Source of the DNA: Megalopta genalis
Taxonomy: Eukaryota; Arthropoda; Insecta; Hymenoptera; Halictidae
DNA: 64,000 nucleotides
Direction: 5' to 3'
NCBI RefSeq assembly: GCF_051020955.1
Contig: NW_027476761.1
Coordinates: 1 to 64,000 of the forward strand
The translations under genes were made by a program, and so were the position numbers. Under the pieces are notes generated by a model. That model made no database searches. It had not been told where the DNA came from and saw only the letters and a list, made by a program, of their open reading frames with translations. Shown here in pieces: positions 37,893 through 51,930 of the stretch (within the stretch, counting starts at the first letter, position 1; the number at the start of each line of letters is the position of its first letter).

Positions 37893-40015
37893 AGATACTA
37901 AATCATATGTTTCGCATGGGATTTGAAACTAACTCGTTTGTTTCGCATGCAGTTGAAGCTAAATTATGTATATCACAAGTATTTGAAGCTAAACCATTTG
38001 TTTCGCATGGTTTCGAAGATAAGCCTTCTACTTCGCATGAATTTGAAGCTAAATCATCTGTTTCGCATGGATTTGAAGCTAACTCGATTGTTTCACCTGC
38101 ATTTGAAGCTATATCACTTATATCGCAATTATCTGAAGATAAATCATTTGTTTCTCATGTATTTGAAACTAAGCCTTCTACTTCGCATTGATTTGAAGCT
38201 AAATCACGTGTTTCGCATGGATTTGAAGCTAACTCGTTTTTTCGCATGCTGTTGAAGCAAAATCACGCATATCACAAGTAATTGAAGCTAAACCGTTTGT
38301 TTCGCATGGATTCGAAGATCAGCCTACTACTTCGCATTGATTTGAAGATAAATCCTGTGTTTCGCATGGATTTGAAGCTAACTCGTTTGTTTCGCATGCA
38401 GTTGAACCTAAATCATGTATATCACAAGTATTTGAACCTAAACCATTTGATTCGCATGGATTTGAAGCTAAGCCTTCTTCTTCGCATTGATTTGAATCTA
38501 AATCATGTGTCCCACATGGATTTGAAGCTAACTCGTTTTTTTCGCATCGAGTTGAATCTAAATCATGTATATCACAAGTATTTGAAGACAAAGCTTTTGA
38601 TTCGCACGGATTTGAAGCTAAGCCTTCTACTTCGCATTGATGTGAGGCTAAATCATGTGTTTCGCATGGATTTGAAGCTATACCTTGTGTTTCGAATGAA
38701 TTTGAAGCTAAATCATGAGTTTCGCATGGTTTGAAGATAACTCGTTTGTTTCGCATGCAGTTGAAGCTATATCACTTATATATCAATTTTATCTGAAGAT
38801 AAATCATTTGATTCTAATGTATATGAAGCTAAGCCTTCCACTTCGCATTGATTTGAAGCTAAATCATGTGTTCCGCGTGGATTTTAAGCTAACTCGTTTG
38901 TATCGCCTGCAGTTGAAGCTAAATCGTGTATATCACAAATATTTGAAGCTAAACCGTTTGGTTGGCATGGATTTGAAGGTAAGACTTCTATTTCGCATTG
39001 ATTTGAAGCTAAATCATGTGTTTCGCATGGATTAGCAGCTTACTCGTTTGTTTCGCCTGCATTTGAAATTATATCACTCATATTCGCAAGCATTTCAAGC
39101 TCAATCAATCGTTTCGCATGATTTGTAGCTAAACCTTTTACTTCGCACTGATCTGTAGCTAAACCATTTGTTTCGTATGAATTTGAGGCTAAGCATTCTA
39201 CTTCGCGTTGATTTAAAGGGAAGTCTTGTGTTTCGAATGGATTTTAAGCTCACTCGTTTGTATCGCATGCAGTTGTAGCTAGATTCTGTATATCATAAGT
39301 ATTGGAGCTAAACCGTTTTTTCGCATGGATTTGAATCTAGACCTTCTACTTCGCACTGATTTGAAGCTAAATCATGTGTTTCGCCTGGATTTGAAGCTAA
39401 CTCGTTTGTTTCGCATGCAGTTGAAGCTAAACCATGTATGTCACAAGTATTTGAAGCTGAACCATTTGTTTCGCATGAATATTAAGCTAAACCATGTGTT
39501 TCGCATGAATTTGAAGCTAAATCATGTATATCAAAAGTATATGAAGCTAAACCATTTGTTTCGCATGGTTTCGAAGATAAGCCTTCTACTTCGCATGAAT
39601 TTGAAGCTAAATCATCTGCTTCGCATGGATTTGAAGCTAACTCGATTGTTTCACCTGCATTTGAAGCTATATCACTTATATCGCAATTATCTGAAGATAA
39701 ATCATTTGTTTCTCATGTATTTGAAACTAAGCCTTCTACTTCGCATTGATTTGAAGCTAAATCACGTGTTTCGCATGGATTTGAAGCTAAACCATGTGTT
39801 TCGAATGAATTTGAAGCTAAATCATGAGTTTCGCATGGTTTCAAGATAACTCGTTTGTTTCGCATGCAGTTGAAGCTATATCACTCATATCGCATTTATC
39901 CGAAGATAAATCATTTGTTTGTCATGTATTTGAAGCTAAGCCTTCTACTTCTCATTGATTTGGAGCTAAATCATGTGATTCGCGTGGATTTGCAGCTAAC
40001 TCGTTCTTTCGCAAG
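37893..40015 (+). repeat. Block II, partial tandem copy 3
   Basis: Repeats block II copy 1 at an offset of about 8067 bp without the 210-bp deletion of copy 2. It has one extra G in GCATGGGATTTG near 37917, which shifts all frames. It ends near 40015, where GCAAGCATTGGAGC joins to a copy of the 36.85 kb insertion segment. Confidence 0.8.
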
Positions 40016-40315
40016 CATTGGAGCTAAATCACGTATATCACAAGTATTTCATGCTGAACCATTTGTTTCGCATGAATATTAAACTAAGCCATGTGTATCG
40101 TACGAATTTGAAGCTAAATCATGTGCTTCGCATGGATTTGAAACTAACTCGTTTGTTTCGCCTGCATTTGAAGCGAGATCATGTTTATCACAAGTATTTG
40201 ATGTTAAACCATTTGCTTCGAATAGATTCGAAGATTATCTTCTACTTCGCATTGATTTAAAGCTAAATCATGAGTTTCGCATGTATTTGAAGCTAAATCA
40301 TGAGTTTCGAATGTA
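38915..40315 (+). repeat. Segmental duplication pair, 4340-bp spacing, copy 1
   Basis: Matches 43255-44656 at an offset of 4340-4341. The small difference includes GTATTGGAGC near 39300 against GTATTTGAAGC. Shared markers are TTTAAAGGGAAGTC, GTTTTTTCGCATGG and the GCAAGCATTG junction. Confidence 0.8.
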
Positions 40316-40319
40316 TTTG

Positions 40320-41690
40320 AAGCTAAATCATGTATATCACAAGTATTTCATGCTGAACCGTTTGTTTCGCATGGATATGAAGCTAAGCCTCCTACTTCGC
40401 ATTGATTTGAGGCTGAATCATGTGTTTCGCTTGGATTTGAAGCCAATCCGTTTGTTTCGAATGCAGTTGAAGCTGAATCATGCACATCACAAGTATGTGA
40501 AGCTAAACCATTTTCTTCGCATAGATTTGAAACTGGGCCTTCTACTACGCAGTGATTTTAAGCTAAATCGTTTGATTATGAAGCTCAATCATGTTTATTA
40601 CAAATATCTGAATCTAAACCATCTGTTTCGCAAGAATATGAAGCTAGACCATGTGTTCGCATTGGTTTGAAACTAAATCATGTGTTTCGCATGGATTTGA
40701 AGCTAACTCGTTTTTTTCGCTTGGATTTTAAGCTAACTCTTCTGTTTCAATTGGATTTGAAGCTAACTCGTTTCTTTCGCATGCTGTTGGATCTAAATCA
40801 TGTTTATCCCAAGTATTTGAAGCTAAACCATTTGTATCGCATGGATTTGAAGCAAAGCTTTCAACTTCTCATTGACCTGAAGATAAATCATGTGTTTCGC
40901 ATTGATTTGAAGCTAACTCGATTGTTTCGTCTGCATTAGAAGCTATATCACTTATATCGCAATTATCTGCAGCTAAACCATTTGTTTCTCATGTATTTGA
41001 AGCTAAGCCTCCCACTTCGCATTGATTCGAACCTAAATAATGTGTTTCCCTTGGATTTGAAGGTAAAGCGTTTGTTTCGCATGCAGTTGAAGCAAAATCA
41101 TGTATATCACAAGTATTTGAAGCTAAACCATTTGTTTCTCATGTATTTGAAGCTAAGCGTTCCACTTCGCACTGATTGGAAGCTTACTCAATTGTTTTGC
41201 CTTCATTTGTATTTGAAGATAAGCCTTGCACTTCGCATTGATTTGAAGCTAAATCATGTTTTTCGCATGGATTCGAAGCTAACTCGTTTGTTTCGCATGC
41301 AGTTGAAGCTAAATCATGTTTATCACAAGTATCTGAATATAAACCATCTGTTTCGCATGAATATTGAGCTAAACCATGTGATTCGCATGAATTTGAAGCT
41401 AAATGACGTGTTTCGCTTGGTTTTGAAGCTAACTCTTTTGTTTCGCCTGCATTTGAAGATAAATCATGTATAGCACAAGTATTTGAAGCTAAACCATTTG
41501 TTTCGCGTGGATTTGAAGATAAGGCTTCTACTTCGCATTGAATTGAAGGTAACTCGATTGTTTCGCCTGCATATGAAGCTACAACACTTATATCGCAATT
41601 ACCTGAAGCTAAACCATTTGTTTCTCATGTATTTGAAGCTAAGCCTTCCACTTCGCATTGATTTGAACCTAAATAATGTGTTTCGCTTGG
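40320..41690 (+). repeat. Segmental duplication family, 4701-bp spacing, copy 1
   Basis: Matches 45021-46391 at an offset of 4701, and most of it matches 54079-55334. It contains the 21-bp monomer, the 36-bp monomer and CACGTATAGCAC-type D variants. Differences are few, for example GAAGGTAAAGC near 41070 against GAAGGTTAAGC. Confidence 0.85.
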
Positions 41691-41741
41691 TTTTGAAGCT
41701 AACTCGTTTGTTTCGCATGCAGTTGAAGCTAAATCATGTAT

Positions 41742-42613
41742 AGCACAAGTATTTGACGGTAAACCATATGTTTCGCATGGATTTGAAGATATGTCTTCGA
41801 CTTCGCATTGATTTGAAGCTAAATCATGTGTTTCGCTGTGATTTGTAGCTAACTCGTTTGTTTCGCATGCAGTTGAAGCTAAATCATGTTTATCAAAAGT
41901 ATTTGAAGCTATAGCATTTGTTTCGCATGGATTTGAAGCTAAGCCTTCTACTTCGCATTGATTTGAAGTTAAATCATGTGTTTCTCTTTGATTTGAAGCA
42001 AACTTGTTTGTTTCGCACGCAGTTGAAGCTAAATCATGTATATCACAAGTATTTTAAGCTAAACCAATTGCTTCTCATGTATTTCAAGCTGAGCCTTCCA
42101 CTTCGCATTGATTTGAAGCTAACTCGATTGTTTCGCCTGCATATTAATCTATATCACTTATATCGCAATTATCTGTAGATAAATCATTTGTTTCTCATTT
42201 ATTTGAAGATAAGCCTTGTACTTCGCATTGATTTCAAGCTAAATCATGTGTTTCGCATGGATTTGAAGCTAACTCGTTTGTTTCGCCTGCACTTGAAGCT
42301 AAGCCTTCTACTTCGCATTGATTTTAAGCTAAGTTTTCTACTTCCATTGATTTGAAGGTAAATCATTTGTTTATCATGTATTTGAAGATAAGCCTTGTAC
42401 TTCGCATTGATTTGAAGCTAAATCATGTGTTTCGCATGGATTTGAAGCTAACTCGTTTGTTTCGTCTGCATTAGAAGCTGAATCATGTATATCACAAGTA
42501 TTTGAAGCTAAACCATTTGTTTCGCATGAATTTGAAGCTAATCCTTCTACTTCGCATTGATTTGAATCTAAATCGTGTGTTTCGCTTGGTTGTGAAGCTA
42601 ACTTGTATGTTTC
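41742..42613 (+). repeat. Segmental duplication family, 5121-bp spacing, copy 1
   Basis: Matches 46863-47735 at an offset of 5121-5122, with a one-base loss near 42344 (CTTCCATTG for CTTCGCATTG). Further copies of the same segment are at about 51519, 59406 and 61265. It contains three consecutive B-type monomers near 42300-42350. Confidence 0.8.
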
Positions 42614-42778
42614 GCATGCAGTTGAAGCTGAATCATGTATATCACAAGTATTTGAAGCTAAACCATTTGTTTCGCATGAATTTGAAGCTAAGCCTTCTAC
42701 TTTGCATTGATTTGAAGCTAAATCATGTGTTTCGCTTTGTTTTGAAGCTAACTCGTTTGTTTCGCATGCAGTTGAAAC

Positions 42779-43249
42779 TAAATCATGTATATCACAAGTA
42801 TTTGATGGTTAACAATTTGTTTCGAATGGATACGAAGATCAGCTTTCTACTTCGAATTAATTTGAAGCTAAATCATGTATTTCGCTTGGATTCGAAGATA
42901 AGCCTTCTACTTCGCATTGATTTGGAGCTAAATCATGTCTTTCGATTGGGTTTCTAGCTAACTCGTTTGATTCGTATGCAGTTGAATCTTAATCATCTAT
43001 AAAACAAGGATTTGATGCTATGCATTCTACTTCGCATTGAATTGAAGCTGAATCATGTGTTTCGCTTGAATTTGAAGCTGACTCGTTTGTTTCGCCTGCA
43101 TTTGAAGCTAAATCATGTATATCACAAGTATTTCATGCTGAACCGTTTGTTTCGCATGGATATGAAGCTAAGCCTCCTACTTCGCATTGATTTGAGGCTG
43201 AATCATGTGTTTCGCTTGGATTTGAAGCCAATCCGTTTGTTTCGAATGC
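42779..43249 (+). repeat. Segmental duplication, 1916-bp spacing, copy 1
   Basis: Matches 44695-45165 at an offset of 1916. Shared rare features are TTTGATGGTTAACAA, CTATAAAACAAGG and GATTGGGTTTCTAGC. Together these make it an easily recognised tag, also found at about 53750-54225. Confidence 0.8.
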
Positions 43250-43254
43250 AGTTG

Positions 43255-44656
43255 AAGCTAAATCGTGTATATCACAAATATTTGAAGCTAAACCGTATGG
43301 TTGGCATGGATTTGAAGGTAAGACTTCTATTTCGCATTGATTTGAAGCTAAATCATGTGTTTCGCATGGATTAGCAGCTTACTCGTTTGTTTCGCCTGCA
43401 TTTGAAATTATATCACTCATATTCGCAAGCATTTCAAGCTCAATCAATCGTTTCGCATGATTTGTAGCTAAACCTTTTACTTCGCACTGATCTGTAGCTA
43501 AACCATTTGTTTCGTATGAATTTGAGGCTAAGCATTCTACTTCGCGTTGATTTAAAGGGAAGTCTTGTGTTTCGAATGGATTTTAAGCTCACTCGTTTGT
43601 TTCGCATGCAGTTGTAGCTAGATTCTGTATATCATAAGTATTTGAAGCTAAACCGTTTTTTCGCATGGATTTGAATCTAGACCTTCTACTTCGCACTGAT
43701 TTGAAGCTAAATCATGTGTTTCGCCTGGATTTGAAGCTAACTCGTTTGTTTCGCATGCAGTTGAAGCTAAACCATGTATGTCACAAGTATTTGAAGCTGA
43801 ACCATTTGTTTCGCATGAATATTAAGCTAAACCATGTGTTTCGCATGAATTTGAAGCTAAATCATGTATATCAAAAGTATATGAAGCTAAACCATTTGTT
43901 TCGCATGGTTTCGAAGATAAGCCTTCTACTTCGCATGAATTTGAAGCTAAATCATCTGTTTCGCATGGATTTGAAGCTAACTCGATTGTTTCACCTGCAT
44001 TTGAAGCTATATCACTTATATCGCAATTATCTGAAGATAAATCATTTGTTTCTCATGTATTTGAAACTAAGCCTTCTACTTCGCATTGATTTGAAGCTAA
44101 ATCACGTGTTTCGCATGGATTTGAAGCTAAACCATGTGTTTCGAATGAATTTGAAGCTAAATCATGAGTTTCGTATGGTTTCAAGATAACTCGTTTGTTT
44201 CGCATGCAGTTGAAGCTATATCACTCATATCGCATTTATCCGAAGATAAATCATTTGTTTGTCATGTATTTGAAGCTAAGCCTTCTACTTCTCATTGATT
44301 TGGAGCTAAATCATGTGATTCGCGTGGATTTGCAGCTAACTCGTTTCTTTCGCAAGCATTGAAGCTAAATCATGTATATCACAAGTATTTCATGCTGAAC
44401 CATTTGTTTCGCATGAATATTAAACTAAACCATGTGTATCGTACGAATTTGAAGCTAAATCATGTGCTTCGCATGGATTTGAAACTAACTCGTTTGTTTC
44501 GCCTGCATTTGAAGCGAGATCATGTTTATCACAAGTATTTGATGTTAAACCATTTGCTTCGAATAGATTCGAAGATTATCTTCTACTTCGCATTGATTTA
44601 AAGCTAAATCATGAGTTTCGCATGTATTTGAAGCTAAATCATGAGTTTCGAATGTA
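43255..44656 (+). repeat. Segmental duplication pair, 4340-bp spacing, copy 2
   Basis: Partner of 38915-40315. It begins at a switch within GCAGTTGAAGCT and ends near 44656, where the sequence joins an E monomer followed by the GATGGTTAAC segment. Confidence 0.8.
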
Positions 44657-46276
44657 TTTGAAGCTAACTCGTTTGTTTCGCATGCAGTTGAAGCTAAATC
44701 ATGTATATCACATGTATTTGATGGTTAACAATTTGTTTCGAATGGATACGAAGATCAGCTTTCTACTTCGAATTAATTTGAAGCTAAATCATGTATTTCG
44801 CTTGGATTCGAAGATAAGCCTTCTACTTCGCATTGATTTGGAGCTAAATCATGTGTTTCGATTGGGTTTCTAGCTAACTCGTTTGATTCGTATGCAGTTG
44901 AATCTTAATCATCTATAAAACAAGGATTTGATGCTATGCATTCTACTTCGCATTGAATTGAAGCTGAATCATGTGTTTCGCTTGAATTTGAAGCTGACTC
45001 GTTTGTTTCGCCTGCATTTGAAGCTAAATCATGTATATCACAAGTATTTCATGCTGAACCGTTTGTTTCGCATGGATATGAAGCTAAGCCTCCTACTTCG
45101 CATTGATTTGAGGCTGAATCATGTGTTTCGCTTGGATTTGAAGCCAATCCGTTTGTTTCGAATGCAGTTGAAGCTGAATCATGCACATCACAAGTATGTG
45201 AAGCTAAACCATTTTCTTCGCATAGATTTGAAACTGGGCCTTCTACTACGCAGTGATTTTAAGCTAAATCGTTTGATTATGAAGCTCAATCATGTTTATT
45301 ACAAATATCTGAATCTAAACCATCTGTTTCGCAAGAATATGAAGCTAGACCATGTGTTCGCATTGGTTTGAAACTAAATCATGTGTTTCGCATGGATTTG
45401 AAGCTAACTCGTTTTTTTCGCTTGGATTTTAAGCTAACTCTTCTGTTTCAATTGGATTTGAAGCTAACTCGTTTCTTTCGCATGCTGTTGGATCTAAATC
45501 ATGTTTATCCCAAGTATTTGAAGCTAAACCATTTGTATCGCATGGATTTGAAGCAAAGCTTTCAACTTCTCATTGACCTGAAGATAAATCATGTGTTTCG
45601 CATTGATTTGAAGCTAACTCGATTGTTTCGTCTGCATTAGAAGCTATATCACTTATATCGCAATTATCTGCAGCTAAACCATTTGTTTCTCATGTATTTG
45701 AAGCTAAGCCTCCCACTTCGCATTGACTCGAACCTAAATAATGTGTTTCCTTTGGATTTGAAGGTTAAGCGTTTGTTTCGCATGCAGTTGAAGCAAAATC
45801 ATGTATATCACAAGTATTTGAAGCTAAACCATTTGTTTCTCATGTATTTGAAGCTAAGCGTTCCACTTCGCACTGATTGGAAGCTTACTCAATTGTTTCG
45901 CCTGCATTTGTATTTGAAGATAAGCCTTGCACTTCGCATTGATTTGAAGCTAAATCATGTTTTTCGCATGGATTCGAAGCTAACTCGTTTGTTTCGCATG
46001 CAGTTGAAGCTAAATCATGTTTATCACAAGTATCTGAATATAAACCATCTGTTTCGCATGAATATTGAGCTAAACAATGTGATTCGCATGAATTTGAAGC
46101 TAAATGATGTGTTTCGCTTGGTTTTGAAGCTAACTCTTTTGTTTCGCCTGCATTTGAAGATAAATCATGTATAGCACAAGTATTTGAAGCTAAACCATTT
46201 GTTTCGCGTGGATTTGAAGATAAGGCTTCTACTTCGCATTGAATTGAAGGTAACTCGATTGTTTCGCCTGCATATG
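43977..46276 (+). repeat. 2.3-kb duplication, 9058-bp spacing, copy 1
   Basis: Matches 53035-55334 at a constant offset of 9058 across the whole 2.3 kb, with very few differences. The right end is where this copy reads GCATATGAAGC and the other reads GCATATTAATC. Confidence 0.88.
44695..45165 (+). repeat. Segmental duplication, 1916-bp spacing, copy 2
   Basis: Partner of 42779-43249, nested inside the 2.3-kb duplication. Confidence 0.8.
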
Positions 46277-46391
46277 AAGCTACAACACTTATATCGCAAT
46301 TACCTGAAGCTAAACCATTTGTTTCTCATGTATTTGAAGCTAAGCCTTCCACTTCGCATTGATTTGAACCTAAATAATGTGTTTCGCTTGG
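45021..46391 (+). repeat. Segmental duplication family, 4701-bp spacing, copy 2
   Basis: Partner of 40320-41690. It carries the same 21-bp and 36-bp monomers in the same order. Confidence 0.85.
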
Positions 46392-46862
46392 ATTTGAAGG
46401 TAAAGCGTTTGTTTCGCATGCAGTTGAAGTTAAATCACGTTTATCACAAGTATTTGAAGCTAAACCATTTGTATCTCATGTATTTGAAGCTAAGCGTTCC
46501 ACTTCGCATTGATTTGAAGCCAAATCATGTGTTTCGCTTGGTTTTGAAGCTAACTCGTTTGTTTCGCATGCAGTTGAAGCTAAATCATGTTTGTCAAAAG
46601 TATTTGAAGCTAAACCATTCGCTTCGCATGGATTTGAAGCAAAGACTTCAACTTCGCATGGATTTGAAGCTAACTCTTTTGTTTCGCCTGCATTTGAAGA
46701 TAAATAATGTATATCACAAGTATTTGAATCTAAACCGTTTGATTCGCATGGATTTGAAGCTAAGCCTTCTACTTCGCATTGATTTGCAGCTAAATCATGT
46801 GTTTCGCTTGGTTTTGAAGCTAATTCGAATGTTTCGCATGCAGTTGAAGCTAAATCATGTAT

Positions 46863-48374
46863 AGAACAAGTATTTGACGGTAAACCATTTGTTTCGCATG
46901 GATTTGAAGATATGTCTTCGACTTCGCATTGATTTGAAGCTAAATCATGTGTTTCGCTGTGATTTGTAGCTAACTCGTTTGTTTCGCATGCAGTTGAAGC
47001 TAAATCATGTTTATCAAAAGTATTTGAGGCTATAGCATTTGTTTCGCATGGATTTGAAGCTAAGCCTTCTACTTCGCATTGATTTGAAGTTAAATCATGT
47101 GTTTCTCTTTGATTTGAAGCAAACTTGTTTGTTTCGCATGCAGTTGAAGCTAAATCATGTATATCACAAGTATTTTAAGCTAAACCATTTGCTTCTCATG
47201 TATTTCAAGCTGAGCCTTCCACTTCGCATTGATTTGAAGCTAACTCGATTGTTTCGCCTGCATATTAATCTATATCACTTATATCGCAATTATCTGTAGA
47301 TAAATCATTTGTTTCTCATTTATTTGAAGATAAGCCTTGTACTTCGCATTGATTTCAAGCTAAATCATGTGTTTCGCATGGATTTGAAGCTAACTCGTTT
47401 GTTTCGCCTGCACTTGAAGCTAAGCCTTCTACTTCGCATTGATTTTAAGCTAAGTCTTCTACTTCGCATTGATTTGAAGGTAAATCATTTGTTTATCATG
47501 TATTTGAAGATAAGCCTTGTACTTCGCATTGATTTGAAGCTAAATCATGTGTTTCGCATGGATTTGAAGCTAACTCGTTTGTTTCGTCTGCATTAGAAGC
47601 TGAATCATGTATATCACAAGTATTTGAAGCTAAACCATTTGTTTCGCATGAATTTGAAGCTAATCCTTCTACTTCGCATTGATTTGAATCTAAATCGTGT
47701 GTTTCGCTTGGTTGTGAAGCTAACTTGTATGTTTCGCATGGAGTTGAAGCTGAATCATGTATATCACAAGTATTTGAAGCTAAACCATTTGTTTCTCATG
47801 TATTTGAAGCTAAGCGTTCCACTTCGCATTGACTTGAAGCTAACTAGACTGTTTCGCCTGCATTTGATGCTATATCACTTACATCGCAATTATCTGAAGA
47901 TAAATCATTTGTTTCTCATGTATTTGAAGCTAAGCCGTCTATTTCGCATTTATTGAAGCTAAATCATATGTTTCGCATGGATTTGAAGCTAACTCGTTTT
48001 TCTCGTCTGTATTTGAAGATAAATCATGTATATCACAAGTATTTGAAGCTAAACCATTCGCTTCGCATGGATTTGAAGCAAAGCTTTCAAATTCTCATTG
48101 ACTTGAAGATAAATCATGTGTTTCGCATTGATTTGAAGCTAACTCGATTGTTTCGTCTGCATTAGAAGCTATATCACTTATATCGCAATTATCTGCAGCT
48201 AAACCATTTGTTTCTCATGTATTTGAAGCTAAGCCTCCCACTTCGCATTGATTCGAACCTAAATAAAGTGTTTCCCTTGGATTTGAAGGTAAAGCGTTTG
48301 TTTCGCATGCAGTTGAAGCAAAATCATGTATATCACAAGTATTTGAAGCTAAACCATTTGTTTCTCATGTATTT
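46863..48374 (+). repeat. 1.5-kb duplication, 4656-bp spacing, copy 1
   Basis: Matches 51519-53030 at an offset of 4656. The first 0.87 kb also matches 41742-42613. The match is lost near 48374, where the second copy switches to a copy of 43977 onward. Confidence 0.85.
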
Positions 48375-51300
48375 GAAGCTAAGCGTTCCACTTCGCACTG
48401 ATTTGAAGCTTACTCAATTGTTTCGCCTGCATTTGTATTTGAAGATAAGCCTTGCACTTCGCATTGATTTGAAGCTAAATCATGTTTTTCGCATGGATTC
48501 GAAGCTAACTCGTTTGTTTCGCATGCAGTTGAAGCTAAATCATGTTTATCACAAGTATCTGAATATAAACCATCTGTTTCGCATGAATATTGAGCTAAAC
48601 CATGTGATTCGCATGAATTTGAAGCTAAATGATGTGTTTCGCTTGGTTTTGAAGCTAACTCTTTTGTTTCGCCTGCATTTGAAGATAAATCATGTATAGC
48701 ACAAGTATTTGAAGCTAAACCATTTGTTTCGCGTGGATTTGAAGGTAAAGCGTTTGTTTCGCATGCAGTTGAAGTTAAATCACGTTTATCACAAGTATTT
48801 GAAGCTAAACCATTTGTATCTCATGTATCTGAAGCTAAGCGTTCCACTTCGCATTGATTTGAAGCCAAATCATGTGTTTCGCTTGGTTTTGAAGCTAACT
48901 CGTTTGTTTCGCATGCAGTTGAAGCTAAATCATGTTTGTCAAAAGTATTTGAAGCTAAACCATTCGCTTCGCATGGATTTGAAGCAAAGACTTCAACTTC
49001 GCATGGATTTGAAGCTAACTCTTTTGTTTCGCCTGCATTTGAAGATAAATAATGTATATCACAAGTATTTGAATCTAAACCGTTTGATTCGCATGGATTT
49101 GAAGCTAAGCCTTCTACTTCGCATTGATTTGCAGCTAAATCATGTGTTTCGCTTGGTTTTGAAGCTAATTCGATTGTTTCGCATGCAGTTGAAGCTAAAT
49201 CATGTATAGCACAAGTATTTGACGGTAAACCTTTTGTTTCGCATGGATTTGAAGATATGTCTTCTACTTCGCATTGATTTGAAGCTAAATCATGTGTTTC
49301 GCTTGGTTGTGAAGCTAACTTGTATGTTTCGCATGGAGTTGAAGCTGAATCATGTATATCACAGGTATTTGAAGCTAAACCGTTTGATTCGCATGGATTT
49401 GAAGCTAACCCTTCTACTTCGCATTGATTTGCAGCTAAATCATGGGTTTAGCTTGGTTTTGAAGCTAACTCGATTGTTTCGCATGCAGTTGAAGCTAAAT
49501 CATGTATATCACAAGTATTTGAAGCTAAACCATTTGTTTCGCATGAATTTGAAGCTAAGCCTTCTACTTCGCATTGATTTTAATCTAAATCATGTGTTTC
49601 GCTTGGTTTTGAAGCTAACTCGTGTGTTTCGCATGCAGTTGAAGCTGAATCATGTATATCACAAGTATTTGAAGCTAAACCATTTCTTTCGCATGAATTT
49701 GAAGCTAAGCCTTCCACTTCGCATGGATTTGAGGCTAACTCTTCTGTTTCGCCTGCATTTGAAGATAAATCATGTATATCACAAGTATTTGAAGCTAAAC
49801 CGTTTGATTTGCATGGATTTGAAGCTAAGCCTTCTACTTCGCATTGATTTGCAGCTAAATCATGTGTTTCGCTTGGTTTTGAAGCTAATTCGTTTATTTC
49901 GCCTCCATGTGAACCAATATCACTTATATTCGCCAGTATTTGAAGATAAATCATTCGTTTCGCATGGATCTGAAGCAAAGCCTCCCACTTCGCATGGATT
50001 TGAAGCTAAATCATGTGTTTCGCTTGGATTTGAAGCCTGCTCGTTTGTTTCTCATGCAGTTGAAGCTAAATCATGTATATCACAAGTATTTGAAGCTAAA
50101 CCATTTGATTCGCATGGGTTTGAAAATAAGCCTTCCACTTCGCATTAATTTGAAGCTACATCATGTAATTCGAATGGATTTGAAGCTAACTCGTTTGTTT
50201 CGCCAGCATTTGAAGCTATAACACTTATATTCGCAAGTATTTGAATCTTAATCATTCGCTTCGCATGGATTTGCAGCTAAGCCTTCTACTTCGCATTGAT
50301 TTGAAGCTAAATCATGTGTTTAGCATGGATTTGTAGCTAACTCGTATTTTTAGCATGCAGTTGAAGCCAAATCATGTGTATCACAATTATTTGAAGCTAA
50401 ACCATTTGTTTCTCATGTATTTGAAGCTAAGCGTTCCACTTCGCATTGACTTGAAGCTAACTAGACTGTTTCGCCTGCATTTGATGCTATATCACTTACA
50501 TCGCAATTATCTGAAGATAAATCATTTGTTTCTCATGTATTTGAAGCTAAGCCGTCTATTTCGCATTTATTGAAGCTAAATCATATGTTTCGCATGGATT
50601 TGAAGCTAACTCGTTTTTCTCGTCTGTATTTGAAGATAAATCATGTATATCACAAGTATTTGAAGCTAAACCATTCGCTTCGCATGGATTTGAAGCAAAG
50701 CTTTCAACTTCTCATTGACTTGAAGATAAATCATGTGTTTCGCATTGATTTGAAGCTAACTCGATTGTTTCGTCTGCATTAGAAGCTATATCACTTATAT
50801 CGCAATTATCTGCAGCTAAACCATTTGTTTCTCATGTATTTGAAGCTAAGCCTCCCACTTCGCATTGATTCGAACCTAAATAATGTGTTTCCCTTGGATT
50901 TGAAGGTAAAGCGTTTGTTTCGCATGCAGTTGAAGCAAAATCATGTATATCACAAGTATTCGAAGCTAAACCATTTGTTTCTCATGTATTTGAAGCTAAG
51001 CCTTCCACTTCGCATTGATTTGAACCTAAATAATGTGTTTCGCTTGGATTTGAAGGTAAAGCGTTTGTTTCGCATGCAGTTGAAGTTAAATCACGTTTAT
51101 CACAAGTATTTGAAGCTAAACCATTTGTATCTCATGTATTTGAAGCTAAGCGTTCCACTTCGCATTGATTTGAAGCCTAATCATGTGTTTCGCTTGGTTT
51201 TGAAGCTAACTCGTTTGTTTCGCATGCAGTTGAAGCTAAATCATGTTTGTCAAAAGTATTTGAAGCTAAACCATTCGCTTCGCATGGATTTGAAGCAAAG

Positions 51301-51930
51301 ACTTCAACTTCGCATGGATTTGAAGCTAACTCTTTTGTTTCGCCTGCATTTGAAGATAAATAATGTATATCACAAGTATTTGAATCTAAACCGTTTGATT
51401 CGCATGGATTTGAAGCTAAGCCTTCTACTTCGCATTGATTTGCAGCTAAATCATGTGTTTCGCTTGGTTTTGAAGCTAATTCGATTGTTTCGCATGCAGT
51501 TGAAGCTAAATCATGTATAGCACAAGTATTTGACGGTAAACCATTTGTTTCGCATGGATTTGAAGATATGTCTTCTACTTCGCATTGATTTGATGCTAAA
51601 TCATGTGTTTCGCTGTGATTTGTAGCTAACTCGTTTGTTTCGCAGGCAGTTGAAGCTAAATCATGTTTATCAAAAGTATTTGAAGCTATAGCATTTGTTT
51701 CGCATGGATTTGAAGCTAAGCCTTCTACTTCGCATTGATTTGAAGTTAAATCATGTGTTTCTCTTTGATTTGAAGCAAACTTGTTTGTTTCGCACGCAGT
51801 TGAAGCTAAATCATGTATATCACAAGTATTTTAAGCTAAACCATTTGCTTCTCATGTATTTCAAGCTGAGCCTTCCACTTCGCATTGATTTGAAGCTAAC
51901 TCGATTGTTTCGCCTGCATATTAATCTATA
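47267..51930 (+). repeat. Block III, copy 1 (about 4.7 kb, 8-kb spacing)
   Basis: Matches 55335-59818. The offset is 8068 up to about 48.64 kb. It becomes 8038 after one 30-bp monomer is lost from the second copy, and 7888 after a further 150 bp is lost near 50.93 kb. Substitutions are very rare, for example CTTGGTTTT near 49452 against CTTGGGTTT. The two length changes are exactly one monomer and one 150-bp higher-order repeat. Confidence 0.9.

Noticed and set aside
42990..43010. TATA-like promoter (CTATAAAACAAGG)
   Set aside because: It is a one-off variant of a class D monomer, copied with the surrounding segment at about 44910 and 53970. No gene follows it.
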